This document shows, one piece after another, positions 1-5,907 of a DNA stretch of 7,528 bases (positions are counted from its first letter, which is position 1; each line of letters starts with the position of its first letter). This DNA comes from JACTUC01 sp964477685 (lineage in GTDB: Archaea > Thermoproteota > Methanomethylicia > Methanomethylicales > Methanomethylicaceae): NCBI GenBank assembly GCA_964477685.1, contig CAYZHK010000071.1, forward strand, positions 1 through 7,528, given 5' to 3'. The notes beneath the pieces were generated by a model. That model worked only from the letters and a program-made list of their open reading frames with translations. It did no database searches and was not told where the DNA came from. Made by a program: the position numbers and the translations under genes.

Positions 1-10
1 CCCCCCGAGG

Positions 11-40
11 GGGGAAGGGGCAGCAGAGCCCCCCTTCCCG
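11..40. terminator. GC-rich hairpin at left edge, possible terminator of an upstream gene
   Basis: GGGAAGGGG at 12-20 is perfectly complementary to CCCCTTCCC at 31-39, giving a 9-bp stem with a 10-nt loop. A shorter CCCCCC/GGGGGG pairing at 1-14 could compete with it. It lies before the rmlD promoter, so it may end a gene lying left of the window. There is no T-run after it, so the terminator role is only an inference. Confidence 0.35.
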
Positions 41-50
41 GCATCGAGCG

Positions 51-59
51 ATTAAATAG
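51..59 (+). promoter_or_regulatory. Archaeal TATA box of rmlD
   Basis: ATTAAATAG lies 34 nt before the rmlD ATG. Archaeal box A is centred about 26 nt upstream of the transcription start, so transcription would begin near position 82 with a leader of about 12 nt. The core TTAAATAG is identical to the one before rmlA at 6713-6720, and its distance to the start codon differs by only one nucleotide. Confidence 0.6.
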
Positions 60-93
60 CCCGAGCAGGATAATCATTAAGCAGGTCTGAACC

Positions 94-1020
94 ATGAGGA
101 TCTTCATCACCGGCGCCAATGGCCTTGTCGGCACCGAGCTCGTCAGGCTCTGCCTGAAAGGTGGGCACGAGGTTTTCTCCGGCTACACTGCCGGGGAGCT
201 GCCTGCGGGTGTGCCCATCCGCATCGACCTCACGGACGCCGCGTCCCTTTCCCTGGCGTTCGAGCGGTCCCGCCCGGAGGCGGTCTTCCACCTGGCAGCC
301 AAGACGGACGTCGACAGGTGCGAGGTCGAGAAGAAGCTGGCGAGCAGCATCAACGAGGGGGGCACCCAGGTCGTGGCTGCCCTGGCGAAGAAGGCCGGCG
401 CCAGGCTGGTTCTCAACTCCACGGACTATGTCTTCCCCGGCGACAGGGGGCCCTACAGGGAGGAAGACACCCCGCTCCCGGTCAACCACTACGGCTACAC
501 CAAGCTGATGGCAGAGGAGGCCGTTGCGGAGTCGGGCGTGGAGTACATGATCGCCCGCTCAAGCGCCGTCTACGGCACGCACCCCGCCTTTGGGGAGACC
601 AACTTCGCCCTCTGGGCATACGAAACCCTGAAGGAGAAGGAGAAGGTGGTACTCTGCACCGACCAGTTCGTCTCGCCCACCCTCAACACTTCCCTGGCGG
701 CCATGCTGCTGGAGGCATGCGAGAGGGGGCTCACCGGCATATACCACCTCTCCGGCGCCACCCGCGTTTCCAGGCACGGCTTCGGCCTCCGCCTCGCCGA
801 GGTCTTCTGCCTAGACCGGGGGCTGGTCAGGCCGGGGCTGATGGAGGACTTCCACGGCAGGTGGGTGGCGAAGCGCCCGCCCGACTCCTCCCTCGGCACC
901 TCCAAGGCGGCTGCCGCGCTCAGGGCGAAACCGCTCTCCTTGGACCAGGCGCTGGCAGAGTTCAAGAAGGAGATGGGCTGGCGTGAGAAATGCCTGAGGA
1001 TCCAGGATCCGTTGGGGTAG
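94..1020 (+). CDS. rmlD: dTDP-4-dehydrorhamnose reductase-like SDR (RmlD family)
   Basis: 308 aa, close to the usual length of RmlD. The family reduces dTDP-4-keto-L-rhamnose to dTDP-L-rhamnose with NAD(P)H in the cytoplasm, the last step of activated rhamnose synthesis. The N-terminus has the Rossmann dinucleotide motif G7-A-N-G-L-V-G13. The catalytic set is present: the STDYVF motif at 109-114 supplies the Ser/Thr, and Y133-G-Y-T-K137 is the YxxxK pair. D-Q-F-V-S-P-T (about 190-196) and R-P-P-D-S-S-L near residue 262 match conserved substrate-domain patterns of RmlD. The ATG at 94 is preceded by only a weak SD-like AGGT (83-86). The gene stands alone on its promoter, and a broken rmlA-like start lies 70 nt behind it. 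Related SDRs, such as MAT2B-like proteins or other NDP-sugar reductases, share these motifs, so the exact substrate is inferred. Confidence 0.82.
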   Translation: MRIFITGANGLVGTELVRLCLKGGHEVFSGYTAGELPAGVPIRIDLTDAASLSLAFERSRPEAVFHLAAKTDVDRCEVEKKLASSINEGGTQVVAALAKKAGARLVLNSTDYVFPGDRGPYREEDTPLPVNHYGYTKLMAEEAVAESGVEYMIARSSAVYGTHPAFGETNFALWAYETLKEKEKVVLCTDQFVSPTLNTSLAAMLLEACERGLTGIYHLSGATRVSRHGFGLRLAEVFCLDRGLVRPGLMEDFHGRWVAKRPPDSSLGTSKAAAALRAKPLSLDQALAEFKKEMGWREKCLRIQDPLG

Positions 1021-1042
1021 CGCCATAAAACCTGCCCCCGCC

Positions 1043-1140
1043 CTTACCCCCAATATAATTTTCAAGCCAATGCCACGTGGTCCCCTGCAGTGAGGGCACT
1101 CGTCTCGGCGGGGGAAGGGCGCTGCGCCTCCGCCCCCCAG
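1043..1140 (+). pseudogene. Decayed remnant of an rmlA-like promoter and gene start
   Basis: The GTG at 1090 begins a stretch strongly resembling the intact rmlA start at 6754: 13 of the first 15 bases agree (GTGAGGGCACTCGTC versus ATGAAGGCACTCGTC). Frame is then lost. Restoring one C after position 1104 gives V/M-R-A-L-V-L-G-G-G-R, then A-L-R-L-R-P, matching the nucleotidyltransferase motif MKALVLSGGKGTRLRP. The similarity extends upstream. ATTTTCA at 1057-1063 matches 6721-6727, the following stretch agrees at 14 of 22 positions, and an AT-rich element (AATATAA, 1052-1058) takes the place of the TATA box. Beyond about 1140 the match fades; a possible K-P-V-P-G against K-P-I-L-G is too weak to rely on. 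The remnant lies 70 nt behind rmlD in the same direction as rmlA. It encodes no functional enzyme. Confidence 0.7.
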
Positions 1141-1349
1141 CCGCCGCCGGGGCCTGAGCGGCCTAGGGAAGCCTGTTCCCGGGGCTTCCGCCTTCATCCG
1201 GCCCAACCCCACTCCGATGGCACAGGGCCCGCCATTGGGCGCAGCCAAGGAAAGAGGGGCCAGCAGGCTGAGAGAGGGGGTGAGACATAATCCTTTTTAG
1301 TGCCAGAATTCACTTAGATCCGTAAATCGGCTCAAAGGGTCGTCCCATT
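1141..1349. other. Intergenic stretch without a recognisable gene
   Basis: GC-rich to about 1280, with open frames that look like a by-product of composition rather than coding. A short T-run (CCTTTTTAG, 1292-1300) could be a weak terminator. Candidate box A elements for the ABC ATPase gene are TTAGAT (1314-1319) and GTAAATC (1322-1328). The second would place the transcription start almost on the TTG at 1350, making a leaderless message possible. The first half may be a further decayed part of the rmlA-like remnant, but I see no reliable alignment. Confidence 0.4.
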
Positions 1350-2321
1350 TTGCCGCCAATCATCGAAACTGTCAACCTCACCAAGATCTTCGGCAATAGG
1401 CTCATCGCCGTAAACAACATGAATCTGCAGGTTGAGGAGGGGGCGACCTACGGCCTCCTGGGCCCCAACGGGGCCGGGAAGACCACCCTGATTAGGCTGC
1501 TGCTGGGGCTGATAAAGCCCACCGCCGGCGAAGTCAGGGTCTTCGGGAAGGGGATGACGATCAATTCGGCCGATCTCCGCCAGAGGATCGGGTACCTCCC
1601 CACCAACCCCAAGTTCCCGCCGAGGATGACCCCGATCACCTACCTGGACTTCATTGGCAGGCTCTTCAACATGGGCAGGGACGAGTGGATGAACAGGCTC
1701 TCCAAGCTCCTGAGGGCTGTCGATCTCCTGCCCAGCGCCTCAAGGGAGATCAAGGGCTTCTCCACCGGGATGGTGACCCGCTTGGGCCTGGCGGCATCCC
1801 TGATGAATGACCCCGACCTCCTCATCCTGGACGAGCCGACCTCCGGCCTGGATCCGGCCGGGAGGAAATCGACCCTGGACCTGCTCGAGGAGATTGGGAA
1901 GAAGAAGACAATCCTCATCTCGTCGCACATCCTGAGCGACATCGACAGGATATGCAACTACGTTGGGATAATAAACGAGGGGAAGGTCATCTCCTCCGGC
2001 TCGATCAAGGACATGAAGAAGCTCATCAAGAATAACGTCGTCCGCCTGGAGATCGAGGGCGACCTGGAACCCCTCTGCACAAGGCTGAGGTCAATCGAGG
2101 GAATAACCAGCGTGGATGAGAAGGAGGATTTCATCCTGGACATCGCCCTCGATGACAAAGCCCCCTCGACCCAGATCGTCAGGGAGATAGTGGATCTCGT
2201 CTCGGACTCGGGCCTGGACCTGATATCGATAAACTCCTCGACCTCCAGGATCGAGGACGCCTTCCTGAAACTGACCAAGGAGGAAGAATCAACTGGGTTC
2301 CTCAGAGCAGTCAAATCCTAG
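1350..2321 (+). CDS. ABC transporter ATP-binding protein (ABC-2 type exporter, CcmA/NatA-like)
   Basis: 323 aa, typical for ATPases of ABC-2 type export systems. It hydrolyses ATP at the cytoplasmic face and drives the permease encoded 25 nt downstream. Walker A is G38-P-N-G-A-G-K-T45. The signature is F-S-T-G-M (137-141), a usual variant of LSGGQ in this subfamily. Walker B is L-L-I-L-D-E-P (157-163) with catalytic E162, the D-loop is S-G-L-D (165-168), and the switch histidine is H193. Residues from about 225 form a C-terminal accessory domain like that of other multidrug/NatA-type ATPases. The Q-loop position, in Y-L-P-T-N (82-86), holds Thr85 where Gln (or Glu) is usual. The TTG start fits the beginning of family homology (P-I-I-E-T-V-N-L-T-K) and no ATG is available upstream in frame. 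The substrate cannot be told from sequence. Confidence 0.9.
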   Translation: MPPIIETVNLTKIFGNRLIAVNNMNLQVEEGATYGLLGPNGAGKTTLIRLLLGLIKPTAGEVRVFGKGMTINSADLRQRIGYLPTNPKFPPRMTPITYLDFIGRLFNMGRDEWMNRLSKLLRAVDLLPSASREIKGFSTGMVTRLGLAASLMNDPDLLILDEPTSGLDPAGRKSTLDLLEEIGKKKTILISSHILSDIDRICNYVGIINEGKVISSGSIKDMKKLIKNNVVRLEIEGDLEPLCTRLRSIEGITSVDEKEDFILDIALDDKAPSTQIVREIVDLVSDSGLDLISINSSTSRIEDAFLKLTKEEESTGFLRAVKS

Positions 2322-2346
2322 AAACCCGCTGGGCCCATTCTGGGCC

Positions 2347-3033
2347 ATGATGCAGGCCGATCTGATGGGCCTGCTGAAGAGCAAGATAACCTACGGCTGG
2401 CTGATAGCTGCGGTCTTCCTCGAGATAATCGCCAGGCCCCCCTTTGGCACGACCTCGTTGGTCCTTGCCCAGGGGCTCTCATACCTCTTCTACATCTGGA
2501 GCATGCTCATCATAGGCATAGCCGCAAGCGCCGTCGCCTCCGAGTCCGGGGAATTCGCCGACTCTCTGATGAGCAAGCCCATAAGGCGCTACGACTACAT
2601 CCTGGCAAAGTTCTCCTCACGCACCTGCTACGTGATGATAGTGTACCTGCTGATCATAGCCGTCCTGGTGCCCCTCTCCCTGAGGGCTGCGTTGAACGAC
2701 TACGAGGTCTACGGGCTGATAGCCTCAATCTCCCTTGTGGCCCTCACCCTGGTCATGCTGACAAGCCTCGGAGTCACCCTGAGCACCCTCTTCCCCAACG
2801 TGGTCGTTCCCATAGTGATCCTCCTGATCCTTTGGTATGCCATGACCTTCTTCTTCCCATTGTTGGACCCCTCCCTGAACCTTCTCTCCCCGAGCTATCT
2901 GGTCAGCCAGTTGCCTTCCATTGCCCAGGGGGTATACACCGGGGAGGAGTGGAAGACGGTGGCCAGCTTCGCTGCCATCACCATTGCCTCGGCAGCCTTG
3001 GCAACCGTCTACTTCTCCGAAAAGGACCTTTAG
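2347..3033 (+). CDS. ABC-2 type transporter permease
   Basis: 228 aa, almost wholly hydrophobic, with about six predicted membrane helices: roughly 17-33, 40-64, 93-112, 121-146, 151-172 and 204-223. The cytoplasmic segment E66-S-G-E-F-A-D-S-L-M-S-K-P-I-R-R81 matches the conserved coupling region of ABC-2 permeases, where the pattern is E-x-x-x-G/T-x-x-x-L-L-S-K-P-x-x-R. It follows the ATPase gene by 25 nt on the same strand, so the two form an operon and probably a homodimeric permease with two ATPases. The start is ATG-ATG at 2347/2350, and either could be used. No substrate-binding protein is encoded nearby, consistent with an exporter. The gene ends 17 nt from the convergent hydrolase-like gene, with no clear terminator between them. 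Confidence 0.85.
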   Translation: MMQADLMGLLKSKITYGWLIAAVFLEIIARPPFGTTSLVLAQGLSYLFYIWSMLIIGIAASAVASESGEFADSLMSKPIRRYDYILAKFSSRTCYVMIVYLLIIAVLVPLSLRAALNDYEVYGLIASISLVALTLVMLTSLGVTLSTLFPNVVVPIVILLILWYAMTFFFPLLDPSLNLLSPSYLVSQLPSIAQGVYTGEEWKTVASFAAITIASAALATVYFSEKDL

Positions 3034-3050
3034 GCCCGAGCCACTGCCCA

Positions 3051-3428
3051 TCACCACAGAAGGACGCCATCCATCAGCATATGGGTGGCCCAGGCCAGCG
3101 CCGCAACGAGCAGGACGAAACGCATCCTTTTATCGGTCATTTTGGGATAAACCGCCACAGCGCATAGGGCAACGGGTATCAGCCAGCTGTGGAGGTAGGA
3201 GGGGGGGCGCGGACCGAACATCCCAGCGACGAGGTCCCCCAGCGAGAGCGGGAAGATCATCCCCAGCATGCTGGGTTGCCAGTAGAGAAGGTGGTCCAGG
3301 TCCGGCAGGATAAAGAGGAACGGGAACACCAGCCACAGCCACCGCGGCTCCAACGAGTCCCTGTACTTGGCGTAGAGCAGCGCGGTCGCGATCATCCCCG
3401 AGATGAAGTGCGTGGCGGCAATCGGCAT
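3051..3428 (-). CDS. Small membrane-bound metal-dependent hydrolase-like protein (YdjM/DUF457-like)
   Basis: 125 aa from the ATG at 3428. It has several hydrophobic helices separated by the conserved polar residues of this family: H7 in helix 1, P-D-L-D-H at 42-46 (D43, D45, H46), L-H-S-W with H80, and H116 with D120 in T-H-M-L-M-D near the C-terminus. In the YdjM/LexA-regulated inner-membrane hydrolase family these His/Asp residues are thought to bind a metal inside the membrane, but the substrate is unknown. The protein is shorter than many relatives. An in-frame GTG at 3440 would add four residues. I prefer the ATG because the reverse-strand TATA-like GGTAAATACC (3451-3460) lies about 27 nt before it, which would give a leaderless message, while the GTG is too close to that box. 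It is divergent from the exported-protein gene. Confidence 0.7.
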   Translation of the reverse strand: MPIAATHFISGMIATALLYAKYRDSLEPRWLWLVFPFLFILPDLDHLLYWQPSMLGMIFPLSLGDLVAGMFGPRPPSYLHSWLIPVALCAVAVYPKMTDKRMRFVLLVAALAWATHMLMDGVLLW

Positions 3429-3450
3429 ACAGGATAACACTGCCCCATGC

Positions 3451-3460
3451 GGTATTTACC
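3451..3460 (-). promoter_or_regulatory. TATA-like element of the hydrolase-like gene
   Basis: Reverse-strand GGTAAATACC is centred about 27 nt before the ATG at 3428, the spacing expected for box A of a leaderless archaeal transcript. A second AT-rich candidate (GTATTTACAG on the reverse strand, near 3482-3491) would give a leader of roughly 30 nt. Confidence 0.35.
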
Positions 3461-3501
3461 GGTATGCTCTTTGCCCCCCTCTGTAAATACACAGGTCTGC
3501 A

Positions 3502-3530
3502 CGAAGATTCTTCGAAAAATTGAATTTCAA
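3502..3530. promoter_or_regulatory. Two adjacent palindromes, candidate operator
   Basis: CGAAGATTCTTCG (3502-3514) is a perfect 6+1+6 palindrome, and TTGAATTTCAA (3520-3530) is a perfect 5+1+5 palindrome. Their centres are 17 nt apart, and the second ends 3 nt before the TATA-like box of the exported-protein gene. They lie in the region shared by two divergent genes. Dyads next to box A or the upstream BRE are typical sites for dimeric archaeal regulators. No regulator gene is in the window, so the binding protein is unknown. Confidence 0.4.
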
Positions 3531-3533
3531 ACG

Positions 3534-3570
3534 CATAAAAGTTCCCGTGAGGACTTGTAGCATCGGTGGT
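3534..3570 (+). promoter_or_regulatory. TATA-like box and SD of the exported-protein gene
   Basis: CATAAAAG (3534-3541) is a plausible box A, placing the transcription start near 3561-3564. GGTGGT (3565-3570) can pair with the archaeal 16S 3' end and is spaced 7 nt from the ATG at 3578. This supports that ATG over the in-frame GTG at 3566, which lies inside the SD. Confidence 0.45.
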
Positions 3571-3577
3571 ACTCCGC

Positions 3578-4210
3578 ATGAACAAGAGAATCGCAGGCGC
3601 ACTCATCGCAGCAGTTCTCGTCCTCTCCATAGGGGTAGGCGCAAGCTTTGCGGCATCCCTCGGCAATTCCCTCAGCCACAGGCAGGACGCTTCTGCGCCT
3701 GTCATGGAGGGCAGCCCCCACCAGTTCAAGCAGCTCAAGCTGATGTACTCAACGACGGATCCTTATGGCGCCAGCGAGGCCGTCAGCTGGACCCATGTTG
3801 CGGGGAACGAGGTCTCGGGCTTCAAGCTGTGCCTCAACGAGACAGTGCCATGGTACTACATAGACATCATGGCCCTGAAGCCCTATACCCCGGTCCCGGA
3901 TGGGATGTACCCGTTCTTTGTGGAGCCGTCCCAGTACCCGGCAGATTTCAAGGGTGGGCTGGTTGACGGGTCCGGCGATGCCCAAATGCAGCTCCTCTAT
4001 GACATCTTCGCGGCTGCCAGCGCGCCAATATTCTACCTGAATGTCTCTGCAGGGGCCTATCACCTGATCGACGGTTTCCAGTACCAGCTTACAGGTGAAT
4101 ACCATACGCTCCGCGTTGACGGCACCTATCCCCTAGGCGCATACGACTACCCTGGGGAAGTGGGCGGCCAAGAGATTGCCATGCAGATAACCTTCCGGGC
4201 CTGCGAGTGA
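3578..4210 (+). CDS. Exported protein of unknown family (Sec signal peptide)
   Basis: 210 aa; I do not recognise the family. The N-terminus is a clear Sec-type signal: M-N-K-R, a hydrophobic core at about 5-23, then G-A-S-F-A with likely cleavage after A25 or A26. There is no lipobox cysteine and no C-terminal membrane anchor, so the mature protein of about 185 residues should be released or loosely attached outside the membrane. It is rich in aromatic residues (Tyr, Phe, Trp) and in Gly/Pro turns, suggesting a beta-rich fold. Its two cysteines, C85 and C209 (next to last residue), could form a disulfide. N-glycosylation sequons occur at N87-E-T and N155-V-S. The gene has its own promoter with two palindromes before it and a T-tract terminator after it, so it looks singly transcribed and possibly regulated. 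The role is unknown. Confidence 0.75.
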   Translation: MNKRIAGALIAAVLVLSIGVGASFAASLGNSLSHRQDASAPVMEGSPHQFKQLKLMYSTTDPYGASEAVSWTHVAGNEVSGFKLCLNETVPWYYIDIMALKPYTPVPDGMYPFFVEPSQYPADFKGGLVDGSGDAQMQLLYDIFAAASAPIFYLNVSAGAYHLIDGFQYQLTGEYHTLRVDGTYPLGAYDYPGEVGGQEIAMQITFRACE

Positions 4211-4229
4211 GCTGAGTGTCTCCAAGACT

Positions 4230-4250
4230 AATTTTTTTCTTTTTTTTCCC
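4230..4250 (+). terminator. T-tract terminator after the exported-protein gene
   Basis: A run of seven T, one C and eight T (4232-4247) begins 21 nt behind the stop codon. Archaeal RNA polymerase terminates at such T-tracts on the non-template strand without needing a hairpin. It is the strongest T-run in the window. Confidence 0.7.
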
Positions 4251-4267
4251 AAACTGAAATAAACAGA

Positions 4268-4510
4268 ATGGATCATGATCTAAACCAAGGGATGCCACCG
4301 TTGCAGAGCAAAGAAGCGAGGAAGAGGGAAGTGAAATTCTGCCCCCAGTGCGGCTCGACCGACATCTACTACGCCTCGGGCCTCCCCCAGATCTGGTCCA
4401 TCTGGGAATGCCGGCGCTGCGGCTACCGCGGCCCAGTGGTCGTCGAGGACGGGGAGCTGGGGAAGAAGCTGAGCGAGGACTGGGAGAGGGAGCACCCCCA
4501 GGGCGAATAG
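4268..4510 (+). CDS. Small zinc-ribbon protein
   Basis: 80 aa. Two knuckles, C25-P-Q-C28-G and C48-R-R-C51-G-Y, separated by 19 residues, form a typical four-cysteine zinc ribbon. The linker I-Y-Y-A-S-G-L-P-Q-I-W-S-I-W-E and the following Y-R-G-P-V-V-V-E-D-G resemble a widespread small archaeal protein of unknown role. Such ribbons bind nucleic acid or protein partners, but which applies here is unknown. The N-terminal 20 residues are basic and polar, and the C-terminus is acidic. The ATG at 4268 is used here. An in-frame ATG at 4292 (Met9) is an alternative and would fit the AT-rich GAAATAAAC (4256-4264) as a box A for an almost leaderless message. The universal stress protein gene follows after 62 nt on the same strand and may be cotranscribed. 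Confidence 0.75.
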   Translation: MDHDLNQGMPPLQSKEARKREVKFCPQCGSTDIYYASGLPQIWSIWECRRCGYRGPVVVEDGELGKKLSEDWEREHPQGE

Positions 4511-4572
4511 GCCCCAGGCCAGCCAGCAGGTTTTTCAGGGCTCCAATGGTATCTAATATTGGGGTCTGCTTG

Positions 4573-5007
4573 ATGTATGATACAATCATAGTGGGTGTGG
4601 ACGGCTCCAAGTACGCCGAGAGGGCGCTGGAGGTGGGCATAAGCCAGGCAAAGTTCTATGGCTCGAAGCTCCTAATCGCCACCGTCTATGCGAATGACCG
4701 CTTCACGACCTTCGGCTTCGATGCGCCAAACCCGCCGCCGCCAGACCTCCAGAAAAAGCTGGAGGAGATGCTGAAGGGCTACGAGACCATGGCCAGGGGA
4801 CTGGGTGTGAAGGAGGTCGAGACCAAGATAATCTCCACCTTCTGGAAGGCTGCGGTCGGCCTCGTGACCGAGGCTGAGACCAGGGGCTGCCCCATGATCG
4901 TCATCGGGTCGAGGGGCCTGAGCGGCATAGAGAGGGTAGTCCTGGGGAGCTTTGCCGAATTCGTCGTGCACAACTCCCACTGCGACGTCCACATTGTCCG
5001 CCACTGA
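4573..5007 (+). CDS. Universal stress protein (UspA family, ATP-binding type)
   Basis: 144 aa, the normal length for a single Usp domain. It starts with M-Y-D-T-I-I-V-G-V-D-G-S, where D10 is the conserved nucleotide-contacting Asp of the first beta strand. The ATP-binding motif is complete: G112-S-R-G115, nine residues, then G125-S126 (G-2x-G-9x-G-S/T), as in the ATP-binding MJ0577-type proteins. These cytoplasmic dimers are induced by stress, and their exact activity is unclear. The last strand, usually C-P-V-L-V-V, reads C-D-V-H-I-V here, and the final 12 residues hold four His and one Cys (H133, H136, C137, H140, H144). The ATG at 4573 is preferred because the Usp domain begins there and GGGGT (4561-4565) lies 7 nt upstream. 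The open frame continues upstream, and an ATG at 4546 would add nine unconserved residues. The gene is convergent with the nitroreductase. Confidence 0.88.
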   Translation: MYDTIIVGVDGSKYAERALEVGISQAKFYGSKLLIATVYANDRFTTFGFDAPNPPPPDLQKKLEEMLKGYETMARGLGVKEVETKIISTFWKAAVGLVTEAETRGCPMIVIGSRGLSGIERVVLGSFAEFVVHNSHCDVHIVRH

Positions 5008-5030
5008 CCGGAGCAGCCGGGAGCCGCCGG

Positions 5031-5065
5031 CATGGAGGGTTCCATGGAGGCCATGCCAGGCCTGG
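5031..5065. terminator. Hairpins between convergent genes
   Basis: CATGGA (5031-5036) pairs with TCCATG (5041-5046) across a GGGT loop. An alternative outer pairing is GGCATGG (5029-5035) with CCATGCC (5051-5057). The palindrome CCAGGCCTGG follows at 5056-5065. They sit in the 64-nt gap between two converging genes and could help end both transcripts. No T-tract is present, so this is tentative. Confidence 0.3.
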
Positions 5066-5071
5066 GCCAGC

Positions 5072-5848
5072 CTAGCCCTTCCACCCCTTCAGGATCTTGC
5101 GCACAGACTTTACCATCTTCTCGGTGAAGTTGGCATTGAAGAAGTTGTCATAGTAGAACTGCCCCAGGTTGGCGGCCCTGTCCTCGCTGGCGATCAGGTG
5201 GAACCCCTCATGGAAATTCCTGAACATCTCCTCGAATTCCCCGGCGTCCAGCCTCCTGTACCGGTTCTCGAAGACCACGAACTCCCTCTGGAACCTGTGG
5301 GCGAGCGCCCTCTCCCTCTGCTCCTTTGTCGGGTACCCGAGGCAGAGGAGGCAGATGGGGAAGACATGCCTGGGCAGGTCGAACAGCTTCTGGTGGACCT
5401 CGTACTTCTCCATTATGTCGCCGATGTAGCAGGAGCCTATGCCGAGGGACTCTGCCGCGATGACGGCCGTCTGCGCGGCAATGACCGCGTCGCAGCAGGC
5501 CAGGAAGAGGTGGCCCTCATCGGGCTTCCTGAGAACCGTGTGCTCCCTTTTGCACCGTTTGCCGACGCCGCAGAGGTTGAAATAATCATACCACCGCTGG
5601 TAGTCTGCGACGAAGAGGAGCACCCAGGGTGCCCTGGCTATGAATGGCTGGTTATCGCAGCTCACGGCAAGGGTATCCTTGGCCTTCTGGTCCGTGACCT
5701 CAACGATCGAATAGAGCATCAATCCCCCGGCGGTGGGGGCCCGCAGTGCCGCCCCGATGATCTCATCCTTCGTCTCCTTGGGGATCGCCCTAGGCTCGTA
5801 GACCCGGACCGACCGCCGGTTTCTAATGGTGTCCAAAACGGTGTTCAT
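5072..5848 (-). CDS. Nitroreductase family FMN oxidoreductase
   Basis: 258 aa, within the range of the larger NfsA-like branch. The family uses FMN and NAD(P)H for two-electron reduction of nitro compounds, quinones or similar acceptors in the cytoplasm, as a homodimer. The N-terminal R11-R-S-V-R15 is the conserved phosphate-binding motif for FMN, and A-P-T-A-G (37-41) and L-G-I-G-S-C-Y-I-G-D (135-144) are the other flavin-domain signatures. It carries eight cysteines (C64, C93, C99, C118, C119, C140, C166, C169). The block L-A-C-C-D-A-V-I-A-A-Q is, to my knowledge, typical of a nitroreductase subfamily common in anaerobic Firmicutes and some archaea. The ATG at 5848 has a good SD (AGGGAG, reverse strand 5860-5855) at 6-nt spacing. 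The true substrate is unknown. Confidence 0.87.
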   Translation of the reverse strand: MNTVLDTIRNRRSVRVYEPRAIPKETKDEIIGAALRAPTAGGLMLYSIVEVTDQKAKDTLAVSCDNQPFIARAPWVLLFVADYQRWYDYFNLCGVGKRCKREHTVLRKPDEGHLFLACCDAVIAAQTAVIAAESLGIGSCYIGDIMEKYEVHQKLFDLPRHVFPICLLCLGYPTKEQRERALAHRFQREFVVFENRYRRLDAGEFEEMFRNFHEGFHLIASEDRAANLGQFYYDNFFNANFTEKMVKSVRKILKGWKG

Positions 5849-5907
5849 ACATATCTCCCTTGATTTGATGGGTTTGGCGCCCCGAAAAAATGGGCAATTG
5901 CTGATAA

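Noticed and set aside
811..1248. Long reverse-strand open frame across the end of rmlD and the following gap
   Set aside because: It mirrors the high third-position GC of rmlD, has no recognisable domain, and overlaps a gene with complete SDR motifs.
1090..1290. 66-residue forward open frame starting at GTG 1090 as a real small protein
   Set aside because: Its beginning is a frameshifted rmlA start, and the rest is low-complexity Pro/Arg/Gly sequence typical of GC-rich non-coding DNA.
4952..5863. 303-residue forward open frame opposite the nitroreductase
   Set aside because: The reverse-strand frame has full nitroreductase motifs and an SD. The forward frame is an antisense mirror with abnormal composition (Leu, Pro, Glu, Val).
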